The position numbers and the translations under genes were made by a program. A stretch of 32,914 nucleotides of DNA from contig CAZUSI010000008.1 in assembly GCA_964623395.1 (NCBI GenBank), forward strand, positions 1 through 32,914. The letters run 5' to 3'. The notes beneath the pieces were generated by a model that worked only from the letters and a program-made list of their open reading frames with translations, ran no database searches and was not told where the DNA came from. The DNA is from JBDRZD01 sp964623395. Its GTDB lineage: Bacteria > Hydrothermota > Hydrothermia > Hydrothermales > Hydrothermaceae. Of the stretch, positions 7,288 to 15,086 are shown in pieces. Every line of letters starts with the position of its first letter. Position 1 is the first letter of the stretch.

Positions 7288-9305
7288 GTTTTATATTCAG
7301 GTCTTTTTTGACAAAAATAAGAAATTAGCAAAGGAATAAATGCATCCTCCAATTTATCCAATTCCCTCCTTGTAATTTCAGATTCGTCAAGTTGCCCATC
7401 CATAAATCTCCTTTTAAACATTTCACTAACTGTTTCCCTTATTTTTAATGGATTAACTTCCTCAAGACTTCTTACTGTTGCCTCAACTGTGTCAGCAAGC
7501 ATAACAATTGCCTCCTCTTTTGTTTTTGGCTTTGGTCCAGGATATCTAAATTCATCTTCAGATACATTTTTATCAAAAATTTTCGCTTTTTCATAAAAGG
7601 GAATCATAATAGTTGTTCCATGATGTGTTCTAATAATATTTATTATTTCTCTTGGTAGTTTGTATTTCATAGCGAGTTCAACTCCATATTTTACATGTTT
7701 TTTTACAATCAAAGCACTTATCTTGGGAGAAAGTTTATCATGGGGATTTTCTCCACTTTGGTTTTCTGCATAATGTAAGGGGTTTTCCAATTTACCTATA
7801 TCATGAAAATAAGCCCCAACTCTTGCAAGAAGTGGATTTGCACCTAAAATTCTTGAACCACTTTCAGCAAGATTTGCTACAAGTGTTGAATGTGCAAAGG
7901 TTCCTGGTGCCTTATTTTGTAATTCAATTAAAAGGGGGTGATTCAGATTTAAAAGTTCCATTAAAACAAAATCTGTTGTTATTCCAAAGAATTTTTCATA
8001 AAGGGGAAGAAATATCATTAAAAAGGAAATAGAAATTACCCCTGAAATAAGATTTCCAATCAAAATTTTTTGAATTTCATATTTAATTTCAAAAATTAAA
8101 GAAAGTAAAAAAGTCATTAGGGAACCTGCAAAAAATATTATTATTATACTAAAATAAAGAAAGGTTCTATTTTTTAAAAATCTTGCCAGAAAAACACCTA
8201 ATGTTCCTATAAACAAAAAAAATATAAATGATAAAAAGGAAAAATTAAAATAGGTGGATAAATATATGGAGCCAAGAAGGGTTACAAATATTCCAAAAAG
8301 TCCCGGGGAAATGATTCCTGAAATTATTGAAAGAAAAGGAAGAGGAATAAAGTAATATTCTAAATTTAATTTAATAAAAAAATGAGATAAAAGGATTAAA
8401 ATGAATAAATTTATAAAATGAGCAAAAAGAAGTGAAATTTCTCCATAAATTTTTTTAAAATAAAATCTTGTTATGTAATAGAAAATTAAAAATATAAAAG
8501 AAAAAAGGAGAAAAATATAAAATTTTTTCAAAAAAATTCTTTCGCCTTTCCTTTCTTTAATCTCCTTTTCTAAATATAGAAGTTTTTCTTCTATTGAAGG
8601 AGTAACCTTTTCATGGGCACCAATTATTTTTTCACCTTTTAAAACAACATCTTTATAAGGAGAGATTGAAATTTTTGCCTCCTCTATTTTTTCCCTTATA
8701 AAATCCTCATCAAACTTATAATTTGGTTTAAAAAATGTTAAAAAAATTTCATAAAAAATTCTTTGCATTTCTGGGGTGTGAGAATAAATCTCTTCACTTT
8801 TTTCTTTTACTATCTTTTTAACATCTTCCATATCCATAATTTCATTTAAAAGAAGGGTTCTTTCAAAATTCTTCCCAATTAAAATAACTTCTTCTCCATA
8901 TTTTTTCAAATTTCCCTTGTTCTCAACAATAATTTTTTTACTCAAATTTTTATAAAGTTCTTTAAAGTTTTTCATGAAATATTCTTTATCTTTTTTTGAA
9001 ATAAAATTTTTAATTTCTATATCTTCTATATCTTCCTTAAATTCAGGATTCTCAAAAATAAAAGGTTTAATTTTACTTATGAGGATTTCCTCTTCTTTCT
9101 TTATTTCCTCTTCTTTCTTTGGAATCTTAAATTCAAAAGGAGAAATTATATCATAGGGAACAATCTCTCCTGCTTTAAAATAAACTTTTTTAAACCCACT
9201 TTCCTTAGGATACAAAATTGTTAAAATTATGAGAAATAAAAAAGAAATAAAAAATTTAAAAAATCTTTCCTTTTTAATCTTTTTCTTCTCTTTTCTTTTC
9301 TTCAT
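7284..9305 (-). CDS. pgpH: 7TM-HD family c-di-AMP phosphodiesterase (PgpH-like)
   Basis: A 673-residue membrane protein: an N-terminal helix, an extracytoplasmic 7TMR-HDED domain (about residues 45-250), seven or so transmembrane segments (about 260-450) and a cytoplasmic HD phosphohydrolase domain (about 470-640). The HD motifs are FAHSTLVANLAE, the paired AYFHDIGKLENP and a later RTHHGT. Characterised relatives (PgpH) hydrolyse cyclic di-AMP; c-di-AMP as substrate here is an inference. The ATG at 9305 lies 32 bases before the end of phoH. The first ~16 residues are almost all Lys, Arg and Glu, so the true start could be slightly different, but no better codon precedes the first membrane helix. 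Confidence 0.9.
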   Translation of the reverse strand: MKKRKEKKKIKKERFFKFFISFLFLIILTILYPKESGFKKVYFKAGEIVPYDIISPFEFKIPKKEEEIKKEEEILISKIKPFIFENPEFKEDIEDIEIKNFISKKDKEYFMKNFKELYKNLSKKIIVENKGNLKKYGEEVILIGKNFERTLLLNEIMDMEDVKKIVKEKSEEIYSHTPEMQRIFYEIFLTFFKPNYKFDEDFIREKIEEAKISISPYKDVVLKGEKIIGAHEKVTPSIEEKLLYLEKEIKERKGERIFLKKFYIFLLFSFIFLIFYYITRFYFKKIYGEISLLFAHFINLFILILLSHFFIKLNLEYYFIPLPFLSIISGIISPGLFGIFVTLLGSIYLSTYFNFSFLSFIFFLFIGTLGVFLARFLKNRTFLYFSIIIIFFAGSLMTFLLSLIFEIKYEIQKILIGNLISGVISISFLMIFLPLYEKFFGITTDFVLMELLNLNHPLLIELQNKAPGTFAHSTLVANLAESGSRILGANPLLARVGAYFHDIGKLENPLHYAENQSGENPHDKLSPKISALIVKKHVKYGVELAMKYKLPREIINIIRTHHGTTIMIPFYEKAKIFDKNVSEDEFRYPGPKPKTKEEAIVMLADTVEATVRSLEEVNPLKIRETVSEMFKRRFMDGQLDESEITRRELDKLEDAFIPLLISYFCQKRPEYKT

Positions 9306-10230
9306 ATCTTTCGTAAGCTTCTATTATTTCCTTCACAATTGGATGTCTTACAACATCATCTTTATCAAAATAACAGAATTTTATCCCTTTTATTCCCTTT
9401 AAAATATTGATTGCAACCTTCATTCCAGAAGGAATATTTCCTGGAAGGTCAATTTGTGTTATATCACCTGTTACAGCAACTTTTGTAAACATACCAACCC
9501 TTGTTAAAAACATTTTCATCTGAAGTGGTGTTGTATTTTGTGCTTCATCAAGAATAATGAATGCATTTGAAAGTGTTCTTCCCCTCATATATGCAAGTGG
9601 TGCTATTTCTATAATTCCAGCATCAGTATATTTTCTTATTTTATCATAAGGAATCATTTGAAAAAGGGCATCATATAAAGGAGTAAGATAAGGTTCAACC
9701 TTTTCCTTATAATCTCCTGGTAAATATCCAAGAGATTCACCTGCTTCAACAGCAGGACGAGTCAAAACAATCCTTTCAACCTTTTTCATTCTTAAAAATT
9801 CTATTGCTACTCCAACTGCAAGAAATGTCTTTCCAGTTCCTGCAGGACCTATTGCAAAAACAATATCCTCTTCTCTTAAACTCTGAATGTATCTTCTCTG
9901 ATTTTCTGATTTTGGATATATTATTTTTTTAGGAGTCAAAATATATTCCCTTTCCTTTAAATTCTCTTCTCCAGATTTTGCAATCTCAAAAGCAGAAATA
10001 ATATCTTCCTTCTCTAAAAAATTACCTTCTTTAACCATACCTTGTAGTAAATTCAAAACTTTTTTTAAAATCTCAAACTCCTTATCATCTCCAACAAAAG
10101 AAAGTTCATCCCCTCTTATATAAATCTTACCACTAAAATTTTCCTTTAAAATTTTTAAATTTTCATTTGAAAGTCCAAAAACTTCTTTTAATGGAAAATT
10201 TTTTAAAGAAATTAATTTTTCTAAACTCAC
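9274..10230 (-). CDS. phoH: PhoH-like ATPase (PhoL/YbeZ)
   Basis: A 318-residue P-loop ATPase, likely RNA-associated, that works with YbeY in ribosome maintenance. The Walker A motif is GPAGTGKT (128-135) and Walker B is IILDEAQN. The following TGDITQIDLP stretch is the PhoH helicase-like signature. The N-terminal ~95 residues form the KH-like region usual for PhoL. The start is GTG at 10230, giving an N-terminus of normal length; no clear Shine-Dalgarno sequence is seen. It is the first gene of the four-gene minus operon and has its own near-consensus promoter just upstream. Confidence 0.95.
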   Translation of the reverse strand: MSLEKLISLKNFPLKEVFGLSNENLKILKENFSGKIYIRGDELSFVGDDKEFEILKKVLNLLQGMVKEGNFLEKEDIISAFEIAKSGEENLKEREYILTPKKIIYPKSENQRRYIQSLREEDIVFAIGPAGTGKTFLAVGVAIEFLRMKKVERIVLTRPAVEAGESLGYLPGDYKEKVEPYLTPLYDALFQMIPYDKIRKYTDAGIIEIAPLAYMRGRTLSNAFIILDEAQNTTPLQMKMFLTRVGMFTKVAVTGDITQIDLPGNIPSGMKVAINILKGIKGIKFCYFDKDDVVRHPIVKEIIEAYERYEEKKREEKD

Positions 10231-10251
10231 TATCTTGTTTTAAGTTTTAAA

Positions 10252-10281
10252 ATTATAACAAATAAATAAAATTTTTGTCAA
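10252..10281 (-). promoter_or_regulatory. consensus sigma70-type promoter of the phoH operon
   Basis: Minus strand: TTGACA (10276-10281), 18-base spacer, TATAAT (10252-10257), both boxes perfect. The predicted start of transcription is about 15 bases before the GTG at 10230. The -35 box overlaps the stop codon of the upstream peptidase gene (10278-10280). Confidence 0.8.
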
Positions 10282-12095
10282 ATTAAAAATTTATATTTTT
10301 CTAAAATTTTATAAATTTTTTTTAAAAATAAATTTTCATCTTTCCCTGTTTCAATTCTTATTATTTCACATATTTCATTAAAACTTCTTTTCCCATCTAT
10401 ATAATATATGAAAAGTTCAAGAAAATGTCTTAAATGTTTTTTTTCTTTTAAATTTTTTTGAATCCACTTTCTTTCTTTATCATCCATCTTTTTAAAAAGT
10501 GTTTTAAAATAAAGGGGGGCTTTAAAAGTTCTTTTTAAAATTTTCCCCTTCCTTTCAAAATCAATTTTATAATCTCCAATTTCCTTCAAAAATTTTTGGG
10601 GTTCAAAATCTTTTTTGAAAATCTTTAAAGAATTTAAAGCATTCCTATGGGAAAGATAATACAATTTTTCCTTTAAAGGATTCTCCTCTTTTATTTTCAT
10701 TTCATAAATTTTTTTATTGAATAAAAAATTCATCTTCTCTGCAATTTTTTCAATATCTTCATCATTTAAAGAAGCAATATAATAAAGAAGTGTTCCTGCA
10801 AAACTTCCTGAAAATTTTAAAGATTCTTCACTTATCTTATCTTCATCATCAAATGATGTATGATAAAATTTGTCAGGCCATTGCCCAAGCATTACACATG
10901 GAATACCTATTGTTGGGTCAATCAAAATGTAATGATCAGACCCACCTGAATACTCTGTAACTTTTTTTCTTAAATATGGAATATAATCGCTTTCATAAAA
11001 GGTTTTTGCCTTTTTCTCTTCTATATATTCAAAAATCATCTCTCCTAAATAAGAAATATAACTCCTTATTAAAAATGGCTCTTTTATAAGGCAAAAAGTA
11101 CTTTTACATTTTTCCTGATCTTCTCCGACCATGTCAAGATTTATTGCACCTTTTATTTTATCCAATTCCTTCTCCCTATATTTTAAATATGCATATGTTC
11201 CTGTCATCTCTGGAAGCAAAAGAAATCTTATACTTCTTAATGGTTTTTCCAAAATTTTGTTTTCAAAAAGTTTTTTGAAGGTAATTGAAAGCTCTAAAAT
11301 TGCACCGCATCCTGATGCATTATCATTTATAAAAGGAGAAGGATGACAGAGATGAGCAATTCCCCATACCTCTTCATCAAGTTTACCTTCAAAAAATATA
11401 TCAAGAACTTCAATTTTCCCATCTTTAAATTCACTATCAATTTCTACATAAACCTTTAACTTTTTATTTTTAATCAAAATCTTTTTTAATTCTTCTCCTT
11501 TTTTTGGAGAAATTATAAATCCAAAAAATTTATTTTCATTAACTGGCCAAAAAGATACATACTGAAGTGCATCCATTAAATCCCCTTTTTCCCTCACTCC
11601 TTCAATCTCATTCATTCCAAAAAATATAACACCTTTAACTTTGTTTTCTTTAAGAAATTCCTCTTTAATAAATTCTTGATTTGATGTTAAAATAATTTTA
11701 TTTTTTAAATCCTTTTTCCCTCCATCATAATAAACAACATCAAAAATTCCTTTAACTTTTCCAGAGCGTGGAATTACATTCAATTTCATTTCATCAAAAT
11801 CTGCAATTTTTTTATTAATGGGTTCTTTAAGGTATAAAATCCCCTTTTTACAATTCCACATTTTAAAGGAATTCATTGTAAAATATTTTTTCTTTCCATC
11901 AGAAGGAAATTCATGGATAAAGGATTTAATCCCATATTTTTTCAATAAATTTTTACAATAGAAAATTGCTTCACTAAACCATGGAGAAATTTGTATCCTA
12001 TGGAATTTTGAAATTTGTACTGCTATATCTTTTGCCCTTTTTCCAGAATATTCACTATTTATTTTCTCATAAATTTCATTTATTTTTTCTTTCAT
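10278..12095 (-). CDS. M28-type zinc aminopeptidase (DUF4910/DUF2172-like) with C-terminal winged-helix-like domain
   Basis: A 605-residue protein. The peptidase core shows AHLCHPSPFINDNASG (H248/H251 and D258), LPEMTGTYAY (E296), NLDMVGED (D321) and a late YHTSFDDEDK (H412). These line up with the H, D, E, D, H zinc ligands of co-catalytic M28 aminopeptidases. Residues ~100-220 look like an inserted PA/lid domain. The last ~60 residues (FIYYIDGKRSFNEICEIIR onward) resemble a small winged helix as in DUF4910-type peptidases. No signal peptide is visible, so it is probably cytoplasmic. The substrate is unknown. The start ATG at 12095 is preceded by a -10 box only 6 bases away. Confidence 0.75.
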   Translation of the reverse strand: MKEKINEIYEKINSEYSGKRAKDIAVQISKFHRIQISPWFSEAIFYCKNLLKKYGIKSFIHEFPSDGKKKYFTMNSFKMWNCKKGILYLKEPINKKIADFDEMKLNVIPRSGKVKGIFDVVYYDGGKKDLKNKIILTSNQEFIKEEFLKENKVKGVIFFGMNEIEGVREKGDLMDALQYVSFWPVNENKFFGFIISPKKGEELKKILIKNKKLKVYVEIDSEFKDGKIEVLDIFFEGKLDEEVWGIAHLCHPSPFINDNASGCGAILELSITFKKLFENKILEKPLRSIRFLLLPEMTGTYAYLKYREKELDKIKGAINLDMVGEDQEKCKSTFCLIKEPFLIRSYISYLGEMIFEYIEEKKAKTFYESDYIPYLRKKVTEYSGGSDHYILIDPTIGIPCVMLGQWPDKFYHTSFDDEDKISEESLKFSGSFAGTLLYYIASLNDEDIEKIAEKMNFLFNKKIYEMKIKEENPLKEKLYYLSHRNALNSLKIFKKDFEPQKFLKEIGDYKIDFERKGKILKRTFKAPLYFKTLFKKMDDKERKWIQKNLKEKKHLRHFLELFIYYIDGKRSFNEICEIIRIETGKDENLFLKKIYKILEKYKFLI

Positions 12096-12101
12096 ATTTA
12101 A

Positions 12102-12131
12102 ATGTTAAATCAATTTAAATTTAAAAATCAA
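12102..12131 (-). promoter_or_regulatory. promoter of the M28-type peptidase gene (leaderless)
   Basis: Minus strand: TTGATT (12126-12131), 18-base spacer, TAACAT (12102-12107), then 6 bases to the ATG at 12095. It is interleaved with the oppositely directed promoter of the zinc-ribbon gene in a 55-base intergenic region. Confidence 0.6.
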
Positions 12132-12143
12132 ATCCTTTATAAT
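12115..12143 (+). promoter_or_regulatory. promoter of the zinc-ribbon gene (leaderless)
   Basis: TATAAT at 12138-12143 with a weak -35 candidate TTAAAT (12115-12120, 17-base spacer). The ATG follows 7 bases after the -10 box and there is no Shine-Dalgarno sequence. Confidence 0.6.
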
Positions 12144-12150
12144 ATAAAAT

Positions 12151-12408
12151 ATGAAAGGTTTTGAATGTAAGGCATGTTCAACAATAATATTTATAAGGAA
12201 AAATCAAAAGGAACCTTTATGGTGTCCAATGTGTAGAGGTAATATGATGGAAATAAAAATAAAAGAAAGGGAAAATATTAAAAGGTATAGTTGTCCTGAA
12301 TGTAATTATGAATTTTTTATGGAAGAAAATATAATACCCTATAAATGTGCAAATTGTAATTATACCTTTGTAAGGGTTGAAGGTAAAATTCAAGAGGAAA
12401 GGTTATAA
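12151..12408 (+). CDS. small double zinc-ribbon protein
   Basis: An 85-residue protein with four CxxC knuckles: C6/C9, C25/C28, C48/C51 and C66/C69. These make two zinc ribbons in tandem, separated by a charged linker. No enzyme motif is present. Such proteins are often nucleic-acid or protein adaptors, but I cannot name a function. The stop is 3 bases before the EamA gene, so the two are likely cotranscribed. The start is supported by the -10 box placed 7 bases upstream; no alternative ATG is nearby. Confidence 0.8.
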   Translation: MKGFECKACSTIIFIRKNQKEPLWCPMCRGNMMEIKIKERENIKRYSCPECNYEFFMEENIIPYKCANCNYTFVRVEGKIQEERL

Positions 12409-12411
12409 AAA

Positions 12412-13245
12412 TTGGAATACTTTTATCTTTTCTTTGCAGCATTCTTATGGTCTACTTCTTTTCCAATAACAAAATGGGGTCTTTTTTATTTAAATCCTTT
12501 ATCTTTTGTATTTTTTAGATTTTTAATTGCTTTTATTTTTTATCTTCCCCTTTTAAATTTTAAAAATATTAAAAAAATTTTAAATAAAAATTTAATTCTT
12601 TTGGGAATTTTTTCAGCAGGAGGTTATATTTTTCAATTTATGGGACAAAAATATACTCTTGCAGGAAGAGCAAGTTTATTTATAAACATGTATATTATAT
12701 GGGTTCCTTTAATTCTTTATTTTTTAAAAAAACAAAAATTTGAAAAGTTTTCTATAATATCAATTTTTTTATCCCTTTCAGGACTTTTTCTTTTATTTTA
12801 CAAAAATCTTGGTAAATTTGAAATTGAATATGTAAAAGGAGATTTGTTAACTTTATTATCTTCTTTATCGTGGTCCTTTTATATAATAATTGCAAAAAAA
12901 ATTTTAAAATTTATAAATCCTTTTGAACTTTCAGGAATTGTAATTTTATTAACAACAATTTTTCTTTTACCCTTTTCTTTAATTGATTTTAAAATTCCAA
13001 AAAATTTTGAAGGATATTATGCAATATTTCATCTTTCTTTTTTCTGCACCTTTCTTGCTTATTTTTTATACCATATTGGGCTTTCAAAAACTTCAGAATT
13101 TAAATCTTCAATATTTCTTTTACTTGAAGTATTATTTGCAGTAATGTTTTCTTTTATATTTTTAAAAGAAAAATTTACATTTATTCAAACAATTGGAGGA
13201 ATCTTCATAATTTTTGGGATATTTATTGGAACAAGGAAAATTTGA
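12412..13245 (+). CDS. EamA-family (DMT superfamily) transporter
   Basis: A 277-residue protein of about ten hydrophobic helices arranged as two EamA repeats. The first opens FAAFLWSTSFPITKWG, the second contains GDLLTLLSSLSWSFYIIIAKK. This duplicated plan is typical of drug/metabolite transporters that export amino acids or other small solutes across the inner membrane. The substrate cannot be inferred. The start is TTG at 12412, 3 bases after the zinc-ribbon stop. No ATG exists near the first helix, and the start gives the usual short cytoplasmic N-terminus. Confidence 0.85.
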   Translation: MEYFYLFFAAFLWSTSFPITKWGLFYLNPLSFVFFRFLIAFIFYLPLLNFKNIKKILNKNLILLGIFSAGGYIFQFMGQKYTLAGRASLFINMYIIWVPLILYFLKKQKFEKFSIISIFLSLSGLFLLFYKNLGKFEIEYVKGDLLTLLSSLSWSFYIIIAKKILKFINPFELSGIVILLTTIFLLPFSLIDFKIPKNFEGYYAIFHLSFFCTFLAYFLYHIGLSKTSEFKSSIFLLLEVLFAVMFSFIFLKEKFTFIQTIGGIFIIFGIFIGTRKI

Positions 13246-13270
13246 AAAAAATAATTTTTTATTTTATAAT
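13242..13270 (+). promoter_or_regulatory. sigma70-type promoter of tRNA-Ser
   Basis: TTGAAA (13242-13247), 17-base spacer, TATAAT (13265-13270), 11 bases before the mature tRNA 5' end. The -35 box contains the TGA stop codon of the EamA gene. Confidence 0.75.
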
Positions 13271-13281
13271 TAAAAACTTAT

Positions 13282-13373
13282 GGAGAGGTGCCCGAGCCTG
13301 GTTTAAGGGGCACGATTGGAAATCGTGCGTTCCGCCAAAAGCGGAACCGTGGGTTCAAATCCCACCCTCTCCG
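13282..13373 (+). tRNA. tRNA-Ser, anticodon GGA
   Basis: A class II tRNA. The acceptor arm GGAGAGG pairs with CCTCTCC (13366-13372), followed by discriminator G. The anticodon stem CACGA/TCGTG encloses the loop TTGGAAA, giving anticodon GGA, which reads UCC and UCU. The long variable arm GTTCCGC/GCGGAAC is the serine hallmark. The T arm contains GGTTCAAATCC. The 3' CCA is not encoded and must be added. The gene ends at the base next to the stop codon of the convergent polX gene. Confidence 0.98.
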
Positions 13374-15086
13374 TTATCTTAAAGATTTTAAAAATTCAAG
13401 AAGTTTATTATAATCCATTGTATTTATAACATCTTCTTTTGTAAGCCAACCCCTTCTTGCCATCCCTATTCCAAGTTTTATCATCCATAATTGACCCAAG
13501 TGGTGTGCATCTGTCCCTATTAAAAATTTAACATTTTTTTCTTTTGCTTTTCTTAAATATATGTCATAAAGGTCCAATCTTTCATAATAGGCATTTATTT
13601 CCAGCAATTTATTATTTTTAGCACATTTTTCTATAACTGCTTCAATATCAACAGGATAACCTTCCCTTTGTCCTAAAAGTCTTCCAGTTGGATGGGAAAG
13701 ACCATGAACATAAGGGTTATCAAGTGCCTTTAATATTCTATCAGTATTATCTTTTTTAAAACCTGTATGTATTGAAACAAGAATAAGGTCAATCTCTTTC
13801 AAAATTTCATCAGGATAATCAAGGGAACCATCAGGTAAAATATCAACTTCTGCACCCATTATTAAATAGCATCCTATTTTTTTATCATTTATTCTTTTAA
13901 TCTCCTCAATCTTTTTCTTAATATCATCAATTTCAAGACCACCTGCATATTTTGCACTTTTAGAATGATCGCATACTGCTATGTATTCATATCCCATTTT
14001 TTTACCCCATACTGAAATTTCTTCAAGCGTCATTGTTCCATCAGAATATTTTGAATGAACATGCAAATCACCTTTTACTTCATCAAACTTTATAAGATCC
14101 GGCAATTTTCCAGAAATTGCAAGCTCTATTTCTCCTGTATCTTCCCTCATTTCAGGAGGTATCCATATAAGTCCTATACTCTTATAAACATCTTCCTCAT
14201 TTTCTCCTGCAATCTTTTTATCCTCTTTAAATACTCCATATTCACTTATCTTTAAACCCTTTTGTTTTGCAATACTCCTTAAATGAACATTATGTGCTTT
14301 TGAACCTGTAAAGTATTGAAGAGCAGAACCAAATGACTCAGGAGGAATTGCTCTTAAATCAACCTGAATATTCCCTGAAAATATACAGGAACCTTTTGTA
14401 TCACCTTGTGCAAGGACCCTTTCAACCCCCTTTAAAGAACAAAAAATATTAACTGCTTTTTCACTTTCTTCAGTCATAACAAGTATGTCAATATCACCAA
14501 CAGTTTCCTTCATCCTTCTATAAGAACCTGCTGGAATTGCCTCAATTATCTCTTTATGAGATTTTAACTCCTCAATTATATTTTCAACAATTGGATAAAC
14601 TTCACCAAGTAAAAATCTTTCTTTACCCTTTTCCCATAATTCTATACCTTTAATTATATTTTCAATTTTCTTTTCGCCCATTCCTGGTAAGCGAGCAAGG
14701 GAGCCATCCTTTAAAACCCTTTTTAAATCATTTATATCTTTTACACCAAGTTTTTTATAGGCAAGTGCAATTGTTTTTGGTCCTAAGGAAGGAATGGACA
14801 TAAGTGGTAAAAGACCGGGAGGAATTTTTGAAAGAACCTCTTCTGCCTTTTTCATTTTCCCTGTTTCTATATACTCCTTTATTTTCTTTGCAATCCCCTC
14901 ACCTATTCCTGGAATTTCCTTTAATTTTCCTTCTTTATATATTTTTCTCAAATCTTCTGGAAGTTCACTTATAACCCTTGCTGCCTTCCTATATGCAAGA
15001 ACTTTAAATTGCATTTCCCCCAGTATTTCAAGAGCATCAGCAATTTTAAAAAATAAATCAGCAACTTCTTTATTGAAGTTATTCAT
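13374..15086 (-). CDS. polX: DNA polymerase X family with PHP domain
   Basis: A 570-residue bacterial/archaeal family X polymerase acting in gap-filling DNA repair. The N-terminal 8 kDa-like part holds helix-hairpin-helix motifs (LKEIPGIGEGIAKKI near 56-69; SIPSLGPKTIALAYKKLG and LARLPGMGEKK further on). The nucleotidyltransferase centre is AGSYRRMKETVGDIDILV with D198 and D200, plus a VDLR Asp near 243. The C-terminal PHP domain begins GDLHVHSKYSDGTM near residue 340 and provides metal-dependent 3'-5' exonuclease activity in characterised members. It overlaps pilR by 8 bases, as the last gene of the pilCSR operon; nothing links its role to pili. Confidence 0.95.
   Translation of the reverse strand: MNNFNKEVADLFFKIADALEILGEMQFKVLAYRKAARVISELPEDLRKIYKEGKLKEIPGIGEGIAKKIKEYIETGKMKKAEEVLSKIPPGLLPLMSIPSLGPKTIALAYKKLGVKDINDLKRVLKDGSLARLPGMGEKKIENIIKGIELWEKGKERFLLGEVYPIVENIIEELKSHKEIIEAIPAGSYRRMKETVGDIDILVMTEESEKAVNIFCSLKGVERVLAQGDTKGSCIFSGNIQVDLRAIPPESFGSALQYFTGSKAHNVHLRSIAKQKGLKISEYGVFKEDKKIAGENEEDVYKSIGLIWIPPEMREDTGEIELAISGKLPDLIKFDEVKGDLHVHSKYSDGTMTLEEISVWGKKMGYEYIAVCDHSKSAKYAGGLEIDDIKKKIEEIKRINDKKIGCYLIMGAEVDILPDGSLDYPDEILKEIDLILVSIHTGFKKDNTDRILKALDNPYVHGLSHPTGRLLGQREGYPVDIEAVIEKCAKNNKLLEINAYYERLDLYDIYLRKAKEKNVKFLIGTDAHHLGQLWMIKLGIGMARRGWLTKEDVINTMDYNKLLEFLKSLR

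Noticed and set aside
12096..12150. Operator palindrome made of ATTTAAAT-like repeats
   Set aside because: Such palindromes are expected by chance in sequence this A+T-rich, and the promoter boxes explain the region.
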